Shown: piece after piece, positions 34,438 to 43,589 of the stretch | Layout of the letters: every line of letters starts with the position of its first letter | Position numbering within the stretch: the stretch's first letter is position 1 | Origin: Paenibacillus agricola | GTDB lineage: Bacteria > Bacillota > Bacilli > Paenibacillales > NBRC-103111 | DNA: 64,000 nucleotides | NCBI RefSeq assembly: GCF_011440305.1 | Contig: NZ_JAAOIW010000010.1 | Location: 124,001-188,000, forward strand | Direction of reading: 5' to 3' | Made by a program: the position numbers and the translations under genes | The notes under the pieces: model-generated | Seen by the model: only the letters and a program-made list of their open reading frames with translations | The model's database searches: none | What the model was told of the DNA's origin: nothing

Positions 34438-36810
34438 ATGAGAAACCAACTAATCACATTCGCTAATCATTATGCTGTCAGAATGGACCATACGGGAACC
34501 GATGAGGATGAGATGCGCAGTATCAATCACCCCATCGTGTTTGTGTTCCTAGGTGACTTATCGGCGGAAGCCTTGGATACGATGCACGCGTTAAACAGCT
34601 CGAAGTGGAACAACTCCGCAGGTGTCGTTTACCTGCAAATCGGGACGAAGCCTCCCGCGGCGCTGGACAATGTATACGGCTGGAGCTTCGCAGCCCCGTC
34701 AGATGACAAGCGCAGGCTCCGACCAGCGATTCACAAGCAGTTTTATACAGACCAAGCGAAGCTGCTGGAGCTTAACGTGACTTTACGGCAGATGAATAGC
34801 CGGATTTCCCAGTTTGGCCGTATGTACACGCATCTACAGCGATTGAATATTGCCATCGTTACGCGCTTGGACGACCCGTTCAACATCCTTTTACCAGAAA
34901 TCACGGTATTGATGGAAACCATTTTCGGGGAGCAATTCCGCTCGGTGGCCATTGACTTGTACGGCCTGCTGGAGGAAAAAGGAGTAGGCGAACAATTTGC
35001 TTTTCAGTCTTCGCTAGGCGTCAGCTTTTTGCAGGAGGTTGATGGCTACCAGAGCAGGGACTACGCATTTAAAGGCATGCTGCAAGTGACAGGTGAAGGC
35101 GTCCGATTGCCTGCTATGCATACAGCATCGTCGCTTTTTGATGTCGTTTATTTAGTGAGCGATAAGGATGAAAGGGGGATTTTTGCTGAAAATGGGATGC
35201 AAGGCAGCTATGAGGCGATTTGCAACCTAAGCTTGTTGAAAAACCGCAAAACCTTGAACGAATTGGACCCCAAGCATGGGGCGTACAATAACCAGCATTT
35301 TAAGCAAAATGCGACCCCACCTGACGGAGAAGGGCGCTGTTATGCTTCCGTGGGGCTTTCAAGAATCAAACGGCCGAATCCAGCGATAGCGCTAACGGTG
35401 CTTTACCATGTGTACAAGCATCTATTACAGCGGATGAAGGAAAATGCCGAGCTTGACCGGGAATATGTGCAGGATTTGCTGGAGCTTGCGCCGAGCCGCT
35501 ATGACGATGATATTCGCTCACTTTTGCAGGATCCTGAGAAAGCTGTAGAAGGCATGTTTGGCTTGCTGCACGACCATATCTCCTTATCCGAGCTGCAATC
35601 GATGACGCTTTATGAGGCAGAGTCGGCGTTGTACGGGGGGAATGCGCAAGCCTTTTTTGAGATGAACACAGCTCGGCTGCTGGAGAAGGAATTTGCAGAA
35701 CGTGATTTTGGCGGCTGGCTGCAAAAAAAACTCGATACCCGGATCATCGATAATCCATTGTTTGGGTTTTATGCGGCTTACTTGTGTTCCTCCGAAGGAG
35801 GGAGTGGGAGCTTGGTCGATGAGCTTCATGTACGGATTAAGGAAGCAACCAAGCTGCTGGAGCAAGGGCAAGGCGAATTAGAGCAGCTATATGCGGAGCG
35901 TGTGGCAGATCAGGCCTTTGCCAAAAGCTCCCTCTGGGGACGGCTTACGAACAAAATCTCTGTAAAAAGCTTCAGCCGCCACTTGCTCGACCTCGTTTAC
36001 GGAATCAAGCTGGATCTGAAGCTATTGGAAATGAAGCTGCGGCTATTGCGGCAATATTTGCAAAAGCTGGAGGAGCTGCATGAGCGGACGAAGCCTTTTG
36101 TACAAAGATTACACCAGCTGGAAAAAACATTGCAGGATGCAAGCCGCGGCAGTATTTTGCTCACCAGTGACTATTTGAACCGCAATATCAATGAATACTA
36201 CGGGCATGGGGTCCGAGAAATACTTGCTGAGCTGGAAAGCCGGCGGGGAGCTCAATTTTATTGGGATGAGCGGCATATGGGCAATATTTCGCAGCTGCTT
36301 GTCCAAGGCGAGGAGCCATTACTGCAGCGGCTGATGGAGGTTACGAGCAGAGAAATTTTTGTGAACCCCCTGTTCCAAAAATCATTCGAGGACGAGCTGC
36401 TGGAACGCGCCAATGTGGCGGCAAGCTACGATAACCGTGAGGTGTTGTCCAAAGAAGATCTTTTCCGTGATCTGTACAGCACTTTGGAAAATGAAGCAGC
36501 TATCCGTGCTGATGTATACCATTCCACACATAAGCACCGTTATATCGAAAAATACTTTTTTGGCGATTTTGAAAGTGAATTTATTCGTTATGCGTTTGCG
36601 GTCGACCAGGGAAGCCGTGCCTACAAGCTGGGCTGCGTCCAGGAAATGAAGCAAAGCGGCATTGAAAAACTGAACATTATGGGCGGCTTCCGAATCGAGG
36701 ACCTGATGTATTACCGAAATGGCAAACGTTACTATGATACGTATATGGAGAATGGTTTTGCCTTTCATAGTATGGATACCTCAACAAATCAAGGATTCAA
36801 AGAAGTATAA
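34438..36810 (+). CDS. Degenerate tubulin-like protein (pseudo-tubulin) of the cluster
   Basis: I place the start at ATG 34438; an open frame from 34222 would translate the leader repeat. The 790-residue protein has no annotated family that I know, but its first 400 residues follow the neighbouring tubulin-like protein step by step. IVFVFLGDLSAEALDTMHAL (33-52) matches the MLVIGLGGTGIDALLRL region; VVYLQIGT matches FLALETNEHD; IAIVTRLDDPFNILLPEITV (139-158) matches VFVLTGLAGGTGSGCFLDI; SLFDVVYLVSDKDERG matches NLAHLISATNLEG; and YASVGLSRIKRPNPAIALTV with a terminal LLQRM matches YNILGASSAVLPIEEMTTYL with FQRM. Both glycine loops are lost, so GTP binding is unlikely. The C-terminal half has coiled coils (LDLKLLEMKLRLLRQYLQKL). 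Confidence 0.7.
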   Translation: MRNQLITFANHYAVRMDHTGTDEDEMRSINHPIVFVFLGDLSAEALDTMHALNSSKWNNSAGVVYLQIGTKPPAALDNVYGWSFAAPSDDKRRLRPAIHKQFYTDQAKLLELNVTLRQMNSRISQFGRMYTHLQRLNIAIVTRLDDPFNILLPEITVLMETIFGEQFRSVAIDLYGLLEEKGVGEQFAFQSSLGVSFLQEVDGYQSRDYAFKGMLQVTGEGVRLPAMHTASSLFDVVYLVSDKDERGIFAENGMQGSYEAICNLSLLKNRKTLNELDPKHGAYNNQHFKQNATPPDGEGRCYASVGLSRIKRPNPAIALTVLYHVYKHLLQRMKENAELDREYVQDLLELAPSRYDDDIRSLLQDPEKAVEGMFGLLHDHISLSELQSMTLYEAESALYGGNAQAFFEMNTARLLEKEFAERDFGGWLQKKLDTRIIDNPLFGFYAAYLCSSEGGSGSLVDELHVRIKEATKLLEQGQGELEQLYAERVADQAFAKSSLWGRLTNKISVKSFSRHLLDLVYGIKLDLKLLEMKLRLLRQYLQKLEELHERTKPFVQRLHQLEKTLQDASRGSILLTSDYLNRNINEYYGHGVREILAELESRRGAQFYWDERHMGNISQLLVQGEEPLLQRLMEVTSREIFVNPLFQKSFEDELLERANVAASYDNREVLSKEDLFRDLYSTLENEAAIRADVYHSTHKHRYIEKYFFGDFESEFIRYAFAVDQGSRAYKLGCVQEMKQSGIEKLNIMGGFRIEDLMYYRNGKRYYDTYMENGFAFHSMDTSTNQGFKEV

Positions 36811-37071
36811 TCTTACAATATGATATACTAAACTTAGTAAATGTTGGATGCTATTAATATTGTATCCTCTAAGTCATGTATTTTAAAACGATATTTTTGA
36901 TCGTTTCACAGTTTTGTATTACCGCATATGTCCTCTCCATGTTCGCTCTGGCAGTCAGCACCGGCTGTGGCGTACAGGATTGTAGTTAGAGAAGCAAGGT
37001 TATTAAGGTTTGTGTTTAAGCAAAGCCAGCTTGATGTTCCGAAGGAACGAAAGCGCCCATGAACGAAAAAC
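36811..37071. other. AT-rich gap before leader repeat copy B
   Basis: No gene or clear promoter is visible. From about 37038 a short module (GGAACGAAAGCGCCC) related to the interior of the leader repeat begins. Confidence 0.4.
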
Positions 37072-37194
37072 CAAGCGTGTCCCGTAGGGACGGAAAGCGC
37101 CCCGAGAACACGCAGCACCGATAACAGACAGGGAGTCCAGAGGGCAACGCCCTTGGAGCCCTCCCTAGAGGGAGGGTTTGGGAGGGAGAAAAAA
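37072..37194 (+). repeat. Leader repeat, copy B (upstream of the second vWA gene)
   Basis: Second copy of the element at 34312-34429, at about 85 per cent by eye. CCCTCCCT and AGGGAGGG form a perfect 8-bp stem around AG, and the same CCCTCCCT is also complementary to the GGGAGGGA that serves as Shine-Dalgarno for the GTG at 37197. The two pairings exclude each other. Confidence 0.85.
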
Positions 37195-37196
37195 CT

Positions 37197-38468
37197 GTGC
37201 GCAAATGGAATGGACTATTAACCGTATTAAGCTTAGTTGGCGGGATGATCGGGTTTGTGATTGGAGAATGGATCCTCGACAGATGGTCGGGGATCATGCA
37301 CGAAACGCTACTGATGGGCATCTATTTTGGACAATTTGCATTGGTTGTGGGTATATGTTGCTTGCTCGCTGAAATCATCTCGCCTCAGCTAAACGGTCCC
37401 AGCTGGAGGCTGCGTTATGCGCGTGATGGCTGGAAATTCCTCGTTCCGGCCACCTTGCTGCTCTTATTTGTAGCTGGAGTCATCTGTCAGTTTATATATG
37501 GGCTACAGTTGGGGAACAGTGATAAGCCACGGGACTATGTGCTGCTGATCGACATGTCGGAGAGCATGAAGACCAGTGACCCGAACAACCAAAGCATCGA
37601 AGCGGCGCGTTCATTGATCAGCAAGATGGATGATGGCAAACGTGTTGCCATATTTACATTCAACGAGCAAACCCAGCTGGTCGTGCCGCTGACGCCACTT
37701 AAAAATTCAGGGGCGAGGGAGCAGCTTGCTGCCCAATTGAGTGCAATCAAAGCACCTATCGGGCAAACTGATATTGGCAGGGCCTTGACGATGGCTATGG
37801 AGCATATGACGAAGGAACGAATCCCGAACCAAAAAGCAGCGGTCATCCTGATCTCCGATGGCTATAGCAATGTCGATTTGGTAAAGACTTTGGCTCCGTA
37901 TCAGCAGGAGCAAACCCAAGTACACACCGTAGGGATCGATTCTACACAGCGGGAGGGCAATTTGCTTCTGCAGCGGATCGCAACGGAAACGGGCGGCACC
38001 TACCATGACGTGAAACGGGTAGAAGGCATAACGGATGTATTTGACCAAATCTACCAAAATGGGCAACGTTGGCATTTGATGAACGAGCGTGCGGGTATAG
38101 CGGCGGAAGATGGGTATCACGGCTTGCTGCGTGTGGTACTAATAGTGCTTATTGGCGCAGTGCTTGGTATATCGTTAGGTATTGTATTTGATAACCGCTA
38201 CTTGGCCAAATGCTTTTCGATTGGTGGTGCGATCGGCGGGCTTATTGCCGGCATCGTACTGGAAACCGGACTTCAAGGGGCTGTTGAGCCATTTATCGTC
38301 CGCGCTTTGGCTGATGCGGCGTTGGCATTCGTATTGTCTCTGTCAACCTTGATCATTGCGGTGGGCGGGCAAGGAGGCGGAACAGGCGGCTTTCGCAGTG
38401 TAGCTCGGGATCGTCCGATGCAAGGGGAACGGCGGAGCACCGAAGTGATTCGTAAACAATTTCGATAA
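37197..38468 (+). CDS. Polytopic vWA-domain membrane protein (cluster gene)
   Basis: GTG 37197 follows GGGAGGGAG from the leader repeat. The 423-residue protein has three membrane spans (about residues 7-25, 41-62, 81-101), then a vWA domain with MIDAS motif DMSES near residue 117, Thr in GQTDIGRALTMAM and ISDGYSN, and three more spans (about 311-333, 340-360, 372-393) before a basic Arg-rich tail. With an inside N-terminus the vWA domain would be extracellular. This differs from the first vWA protein, which has a cleaved signal and one span. Together they suggest two surface modules that could interact through divalent-metal-dependent contacts. Confidence 0.85.
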   Translation: MRKWNGLLTVLSLVGGMIGFVIGEWILDRWSGIMHETLLMGIYFGQFALVVGICCLLAEIISPQLNGPSWRLRYARDGWKFLVPATLLLLFVAGVICQFIYGLQLGNSDKPRDYVLLIDMSESMKTSDPNNQSIEAARSLISKMDDGKRVAIFTFNEQTQLVVPLTPLKNSGAREQLAAQLSAIKAPIGQTDIGRALTMAMEHMTKERIPNQKAAVILISDGYSNVDLVKTLAPYQQEQTQVHTVGIDSTQREGNLLLQRIATETGGTYHDVKRVEGITDVFDQIYQNGQRWHLMNERAGIAAEDGYHGLLRVVLIVLIGAVLGISLGIVFDNRYLAKCFSIGGAIGGLIAGIVLETGLQGAVEPFIVRALADAALAFVLSLSTLIIAVGGQGGGTGGFRSVARDRPMQGERRSTEVIRKQFR

Positions 38469-38491
38469 AGGTAACGGGAGGCGGATTTCTT

Positions 38492-39127
38492 TTGCAATGG
38501 GAAGAACCTGAGCAGCAGTATAGAATCGTAAAAACGGCGTGCCAGGTTCTGGACGGGGAAAGCATCGTCACCTGGCATTGGCCTAAGCATGTGGAGGCTG
38601 TATATGTGTACAGTTTTCCTGATGGTATGGAGAAAGCGCCTGAGCTTCTGGAGCCGAGGCGCTTGAAGCTGTTCACCCGGGAAGAATATAAGACCAAATC
38701 GGGCTACCGCGAGCGCTTGGAGCATATTGGGATGCAAGGCTACCGGATTTTTCCTTGCCTTGTCCGTAGTGGCCAGCCAGTGCCGCTCAGCCAGACGGAC
38801 CCTGATAATTACGTGCGTGTGAGCGGAGGGAAAGCAAAGCTAAGGTATGCGATTAAATATGGAAATAAATGGTTTAGTAAATATAAATCGGTGCGTATCC
38901 AGCTTTTTTGTGAAATTTCGGTTCCTCAGCAAGCGCTTTGTTATGTAAAGAAAGAGGGAGCGCCACCGATAAATAAAGAAGACGGGATCGCGTATCCTTT
39001 TCCGAATCATTTTGCATCGGGAAGCCATACATTGCCAGAGATCGAAGTGGGCAAAAACGATTATATCCGTATATTTTTTACCGATGGCAAGGCCTTTGGA
39101 GAGCTTTACGAATTGATAGCCGAATAA
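38492..39127 (+). CDS. Beta-rich cytosolic protein of the cluster, function unknown
   Basis: TTG 38492 follows GGGAGGCGG and lies 23 bases after the vWA gene. The 211-residue protein has alternating hydrophobic strands, for example YRIVKTACQVLDGESIVTWH and VEAVYVYSF at the N-terminus and IQLFCEISVPQQALCYV and DYIRIFFTDG towards the end, which suggests two beta-sandwich domains. There is no signal peptide or membrane span. I do not recognise the family. Its place directly before the GTPase gene suggests a scaffold or adaptor in the same complex. Confidence 0.75.
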   Translation: MQWEEPEQQYRIVKTACQVLDGESIVTWHWPKHVEAVYVYSFPDGMEKAPELLEPRRLKLFTREEYKTKSGYRERLEHIGMQGYRIFPCLVRSGQPVPLSQTDPDNYVRVSGGKAKLRYAIKYGNKWFSKYKSVRIQLFCEISVPQQALCYVKKEGAPPINKEDGIAYPFPNHFASGSHTLPEIEVGKNDYIRIFFTDGKAFGELYELIAE

Positions 39128-39179
39128 TGAGCTTACGAAGAAAGTTTTGCTAAAGCAAAACTCTTAGGAGGAAAGAGCC

Positions 39180-40445
39180 ATGTTGGATTTTTTTAAAAAA
39201 ATGTTTGATAAAAAGCCGCCCGTCAAGGAACGGCCCCCCTATTACAGCATTGTGTGTCCACATTGCTTTAGTAAGTTTGAGCCCGAGGAAGTAGTCTTTC
39301 GAGCAAGCCATGTGAAAGAGAATGACGATGACTTTATGCTGCAGGAGGACCGGAAGCTGACCGATTGGCGCCGGAAGTTCAACCTGTCACAAGTCGACAT
39401 GGAAGCGATTATTGAGCCACATACGATTCCTGATGAAAATAAAACCTATATCCAAAACGTGCTCGTAGCGATCACCGACCGTTATGGCGAAGAGACAAGG
39501 CGCCGCCTGTGCCCAAGCTGCCACAATGAGCTGCCGATTTCATCGGGCAAGGTGCCGAGCAACATTATCTCGATTGTAGGCGCGTCTCAAGTCGGTAAAT
39601 CGGTCTATATGACCTCGTTGATCCATACGCTGCAAAATACGACCGCGTCCAATTTCAATGCGGCATGTATGCCGCTAAGTGCGGAGATCAGCCGCAAATT
39701 CCGGCAAAATTACCATGAGCCGATATTTGAACGCGGCAGCATGCTGCAATCGACGAATCCGAATGAACAGCAGGAGCCGTTTATTTTTCAATTCGTCTTC
39801 AAGGATGAGAGCGAGGCACCACTGACGCTTGTGTTTTTCGATGTGGCTGGTGAGGGTATGGTCGAACGCGATTATCTGGATATTTATGCCGCGCATATTA
39901 AAAATTCATCCGGTATCCTGTTTCTGGTCGATCCGCTGCAGATCCGCAGCATCCGCGACAAAGCTCGGCTTTATATCGGCGAGGAAGAGGGCGAATTCGC
40001 CAACCGTTACGATGAGCCACGTGAGGTGGTTATTAGCTTATTCGAGAATTTTATTGCCCACCAGCACAACAGCAAGACCGAGATCCCTACGGCCATCGTG
40101 CTGACCAAAAGCGATATGCTCGTGCATTTGATGGAAGAGGATAGTGAATATATACGTCCCAATAGCAATGTGTTCCGCAATGTCGTGCACAAGGGCTTCC
40201 TGAACAAGACGGAATTCGACAATATTAATGGTGAAATTGGCCGTTTTATCGAAAATGTCGACCGCCCGTTCAAGGACGCTATTGACGTTTATTTTAAAAA
40301 TACAGCTTTTTTCGCTGTTTCTGCATTGGGTGCTAACCCGGTGAATAAGCAGCTTACCGGCGTTATCAATCCGATTCGGGTGGATGAGCCGTTTATATGG
40401 CTACTGTACCAGCTTGATTACGTGGCTAGGAGAGATGCAACATGA
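39180..40445 (+). CDS. Zinc-ribbon GTPase of the cluster (double-GTPase-like)
   Basis: ATG 39180 follows AGGAGGAAAG. The 421-residue protein starts with a split zinc ribbon, CPHC at residues 26-29 and CPSC at 111-114, with an inserted helical stretch between. A P-loop GTPase domain follows: IVGASQVGKSVYM (GxxxxGKS, 134-141), LVFFDVAGEGM as the Walker B/G3 variant (221-226), and VLTKSD as the G4 motif (309-312). Zinc ribbon plus this GTPase type fits the DO-GTPase2 family described in prokaryotic conflict systems and the 'distinct GTPase' linked to FtsZ-like proteins; the exact family is my inference. The next gene overlaps it by four bases. Confidence 0.82.
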   Translation: MLDFFKKMFDKKPPVKERPPYYSIVCPHCFSKFEPEEVVFRASHVKENDDDFMLQEDRKLTDWRRKFNLSQVDMEAIIEPHTIPDENKTYIQNVLVAITDRYGEETRRRLCPSCHNELPISSGKVPSNIISIVGASQVGKSVYMTSLIHTLQNTTASNFNAACMPLSAEISRKFRQNYHEPIFERGSMLQSTNPNEQQEPFIFQFVFKDESEAPLTLVFFDVAGEGMVERDYLDIYAAHIKNSSGILFLVDPLQIRSIRDKARLYIGEEEGEFANRYDEPREVVISLFENFIAHQHNSKTEIPTAIVLTKSDMLVHLMEEDSEYIRPNSNVFRNVVHKGFLNKTEFDNINGEIGRFIENVDRPFKDAIDVYFKNTAFFAVSALGANPVNKQLTGVINPIRVDEPFIWLLYQLDYVARRDAT

Positions 40446-43339
40446 TGGACGAGCGTAAAGCGATCCAGCAGCAATATTTTACAAGGGATCGGGAGGGCGT
40501 ATTCCGCACCAGCGAAGGCTTCGATACGGTTGCCAAATCGGAGGGGCTGGATGTTGCTTTTATAAAAACGACGTTGAACCCCTTTTGTATCTATAAAGCG
40601 CCTAAGGAGCTATTGGGGCGTGGGGAAGAGGATGTTTCCCTGTACCCCGAATCACTAGTCGTGTTCCACGCCGATAATGGCGATATGGTGATCGGTCGGA
40701 GCTGCTTCGTCGGTGCCGATTTTACGGGACAGCGTAGTGCGTCGTTCACCCACCAATTCATTGTGCCGAAAGAGCGCAAGGAGCAATTCTTGCGTAATCC
40801 CGAGCGGTTGCTGCAAATTCGCTCCTTTCAAAGCGCTTATGATATTCGTGCTGGCAAGGTGCTTCCAGAGCTTGATGATATCGAGTACGATCCAGCAGCA
40901 CGCAACGGAGGAATTGACCAAACCGAGCAATTGCTTACTCGTTTAAGGATCGACCAAACGCGCTTCCAGCAGCTGGTTTATACCGTGATGTCTTCGGTAA
41001 CGAATAAAAAGAAGGTTTACATCGTTCTGGACACCCATGTAGTAGACAGCGCCGAGCTCGCGAAACAGCTACTGCAACTGATTTATAACTCGCTTCCTTA
41101 TGCGACACGCCGACAGCTTGGGTTTATGACTTTCAGTAGTGAGCCGGAGGGTAAGCAGGGCTTACATATTATTTTTGTGGAAAAAGGTGGTATCCGCCAG
41201 CCTGACCGTAATATTGAGCGGGAGCATCTGTTTGATTTTCCGAATAACCGATTTATCCATAATGAGCTCCCTGCACAGGAGCATAAATACTTGGATTTTA
41301 TTTGGCAGCACCGCCATTCTCCGGACCAGCTTGACCCTTTATTTGAATTTTGTGATGAGGCTTTACAGGGAACGCACAGCAATACGACTTTGAGGGTGCA
41401 GTCCTACGATGAGCTGTTCACCTTGTATGAAATCGAGCAAGGCAACCATGCGCTTTATGAGGCCAACCGTGCTGCAGCTATGCAGGCTATTGCCACCTAT
41501 GCGAACGCAGAAACCATCCAGCAAAAAAACAGGCTAAATCAATTATTCATAACCTTGCTGCGCAAGGATGCGATGGATGCCACCATTCTTCCGGATGCGG
41601 ATTATATCAAAAGCTTGCTGCAATACTATGCCTTTGCGGATGAAGGCGTGCGCAAATTGGTCAATACCTGCTTTGTACTTTTCATCAGCCGGGCGGCTTC
41701 TCGTTCCGATGATGAGGGTATGGCCGAAGCGGCCCATTTATTTGATCAGCTGCTAGGGCAGGATCATATGTTTGACGCCGTGATGAGCGGGCTTCATGGG
41801 CATCAGGCGGGTACAGCCGAGCGTTATGTCGCCTACCGGATGGAGAAAGCGGGAGGGGTCAAGGCGTTAATCGAGGAGATTCGATTCTGGATCCAGCATG
41901 GCGAAAGTATGGTCCAGCAGCGCTTTTTTACCAATGAAGTATTGAAAAAGGTGAAAAGACTGCTGCAGACCGATACGGTCATTAAGCAGGTCGAAGCGGC
42001 CAATACGTTGTACCGGTATTTTGACGAGCTGCCTGAACGTGCAAATAAGCCGCAATATGAGGATTTCTGCGGCCAATTAAAGCTTGAAATTCGTTTGGAG
42101 CTGCTGGAATCGCTAAAGCCGGCAAGCTTGGAGTATGAAGAAATTGTCCAGCTGGGCTTTATGCTGGAGAAGACAGACCAAGAGCTGAACAGCCATTTGG
42201 ATAGCCGCCAGAGGCTAACTATGCATTTGCTCAGCACGATTTATAAAATATTGCTGATGGCGAAGAAGGAAGACTCCGAGCTCGTCAAAGCGATCGACAG
42301 GCTGGATACGCTGGATCTGGAGCGCGTCCAGGAAGCGCTGAAGAAGCTGTTGTTTTCGCGGATTGCGCCGGAGCATTTTAGCAAAATTGTGTATGCCTTT
42401 TACCGACCAAGCCTGGGGCGCAACTCCGGTTATGTAGCGGAATTCGATTATTACGGGCTACTGGAGTATCTCATGGAGAAGGGCAGGGACATGGTCTATG
42501 ACTTTCTTGTCTGGTCCGCGGAGGATTCACGTTTCTTGAATCCCAAGCAGGGAATCGATGCCAATTATAGGGCGGCGCTGAGCAAATTTTTCGATATCCA
42601 TGCCCCTAGGGCGTTTAGGGATAAGGATATTAAGCAAAAGCTGATGGCCACCCAGAACGATTCCTTTATCGCCTTTTACAAGGTGGTCAAGCTTCGGCAG
42701 TCTGAGGAATGGGTTCGTTTTCTGGTGAAAAATAAACGGCTGCTAACCCGATCAGTACTATCTCTGCTCGGTCTCATTGTGCTGCTGGTCGTCTTTCGCA
42801 GCCCCTTAATGATGCTGATTGCTTATATAGGACCGGCGCCTGTACTTGTCGTTGAAGCGATGCCCATTGATAACAATGCGTCGACGGTTACTTTACAAGC
42901 AACCGCTGACGAAGCCGATTCTAACGTACAGCTATTTATCAACGGCGAGTTCATCGGAAACGGCAAAGGCAGCAAAACAGTAGAATTGCAGGATGGCAAT
43001 AATGTATTTGAGTTCAAGGCGGTGAACCGTGGTGGCAAAGCCTCCGAGGTCGTTCGTAAGGAGCTTACCTATGCGATGCCAGCACCGATCGTTACGATCG
43101 AGGCGCTGCCTGAGGTAACCCGTAACAGCACGATCACAATCAAAGTAGGTGCCGCGGATGTCCATGATCCGAGCCCGACTTTGTATATCAATGGAGAGGC
43201 AGCCGGACAGAGCAGCGTGACGAAGACGGTTGATCTAAAGCCCGGAGAGAACATGATTGAAATTAAAGCGACCAATAAGCGCGGAAAAACCAGTGAGCCG
43301 ATCCTGAAGAAAATCAAGTATGAGCCTGCGGTAAAGTAG
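40442..43339 (+). CDS. GTPase-associated membrane protein (GAP1-like) with external Ig-like pair
   Basis: This 965-residue protein is translationally coupled to the GTPase gene (four-base overlap). The N-terminal 130 residues (QQQYFTRDREGVFRTSEGFD; LVVFHADNGDMVIGRS; FTHQFIVPK) resemble the GAP1 N-terminal domain of GTPase-associated proteins, and a long helical region runs to about residue 750. One membrane span lies at about residues 767-790, followed by two tandem Ig-like domains, each ending in NxFEFKAVNRGGKASE- or NMIEIKATNKRGKTSE-type repeats. So the bulk is cytosolic, beside the GTPase, and the Ig pair is outside. The assignment to GAP1 is tentative; the topology is clear. Last gene of the plus arm. 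Confidence 0.8.
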   Translation: MMDERKAIQQQYFTRDREGVFRTSEGFDTVAKSEGLDVAFIKTTLNPFCIYKAPKELLGRGEEDVSLYPESLVVFHADNGDMVIGRSCFVGADFTGQRSASFTHQFIVPKERKEQFLRNPERLLQIRSFQSAYDIRAGKVLPELDDIEYDPAARNGGIDQTEQLLTRLRIDQTRFQQLVYTVMSSVTNKKKVYIVLDTHVVDSAELAKQLLQLIYNSLPYATRRQLGFMTFSSEPEGKQGLHIIFVEKGGIRQPDRNIEREHLFDFPNNRFIHNELPAQEHKYLDFIWQHRHSPDQLDPLFEFCDEALQGTHSNTTLRVQSYDELFTLYEIEQGNHALYEANRAAAMQAIATYANAETIQQKNRLNQLFITLLRKDAMDATILPDADYIKSLLQYYAFADEGVRKLVNTCFVLFISRAASRSDDEGMAEAAHLFDQLLGQDHMFDAVMSGLHGHQAGTAERYVAYRMEKAGGVKALIEEIRFWIQHGESMVQQRFFTNEVLKKVKRLLQTDTVIKQVEAANTLYRYFDELPERANKPQYEDFCGQLKLEIRLELLESLKPASLEYEEIVQLGFMLEKTDQELNSHLDSRQRLTMHLLSTIYKILLMAKKEDSELVKAIDRLDTLDLERVQEALKKLLFSRIAPEHFSKIVYAFYRPSLGRNSGYVAEFDYYGLLEYLMEKGRDMVYDFLVWSAEDSRFLNPKQGIDANYRAALSKFFDIHAPRAFRDKDIKQKLMATQNDSFIAFYKVVKLRQSEEWVRFLVKNKRLLTRSVLSLLGLIVLLVVFRSPLMMLIAYIGPAPVLVVEAMPIDNNASTVTLQATADEADSNVQLFINGEFIGNGKGSKTVELQDGNNVFEFKAVNRGGKASEVVRKELTYAMPAPIVTIEALPEVTRNSTITIKVGAADVHDPSPTLYINGEAAGQSSVTKTVDLKPGENMIEIKATNKRGKTSEPILKKIKYEPAVK

Positions 43340-43403
43340 GAAAGTCGGTCTTGTAGCTAATCGCTTTGCGGGGAAGAGTCTCCCCAGATGGTAAGGAACC
43401 TTG

Positions 43404-43443
43404 TAGTAAAAAGTCGCTCCCGCATGGGGGCGACTTTTTACTG
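43404..43443 (+). terminator. Terminator at the end of the tubulin/vWA/GTPase cluster
   Basis: AGTAAAAAGTCGCTCCC and GGGGGCGACTTTTTACT form a long stem around GCAT with T-rich flank; A-runs make it bidirectional in principle. Confidence 0.85.
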
Positions 43444-43589
43444 TTTTCCATGCGATGTTTAGGCACAAGGTTTATCCGTATAATCTTTCCGTAAAGGATA
43501 CACAATTAACAAATAGGTTTCACAGATTTAACAATTGGTTTATATAATAAATACTATAATTATTATTTTAGACTGAAAGGAAGATTTAT

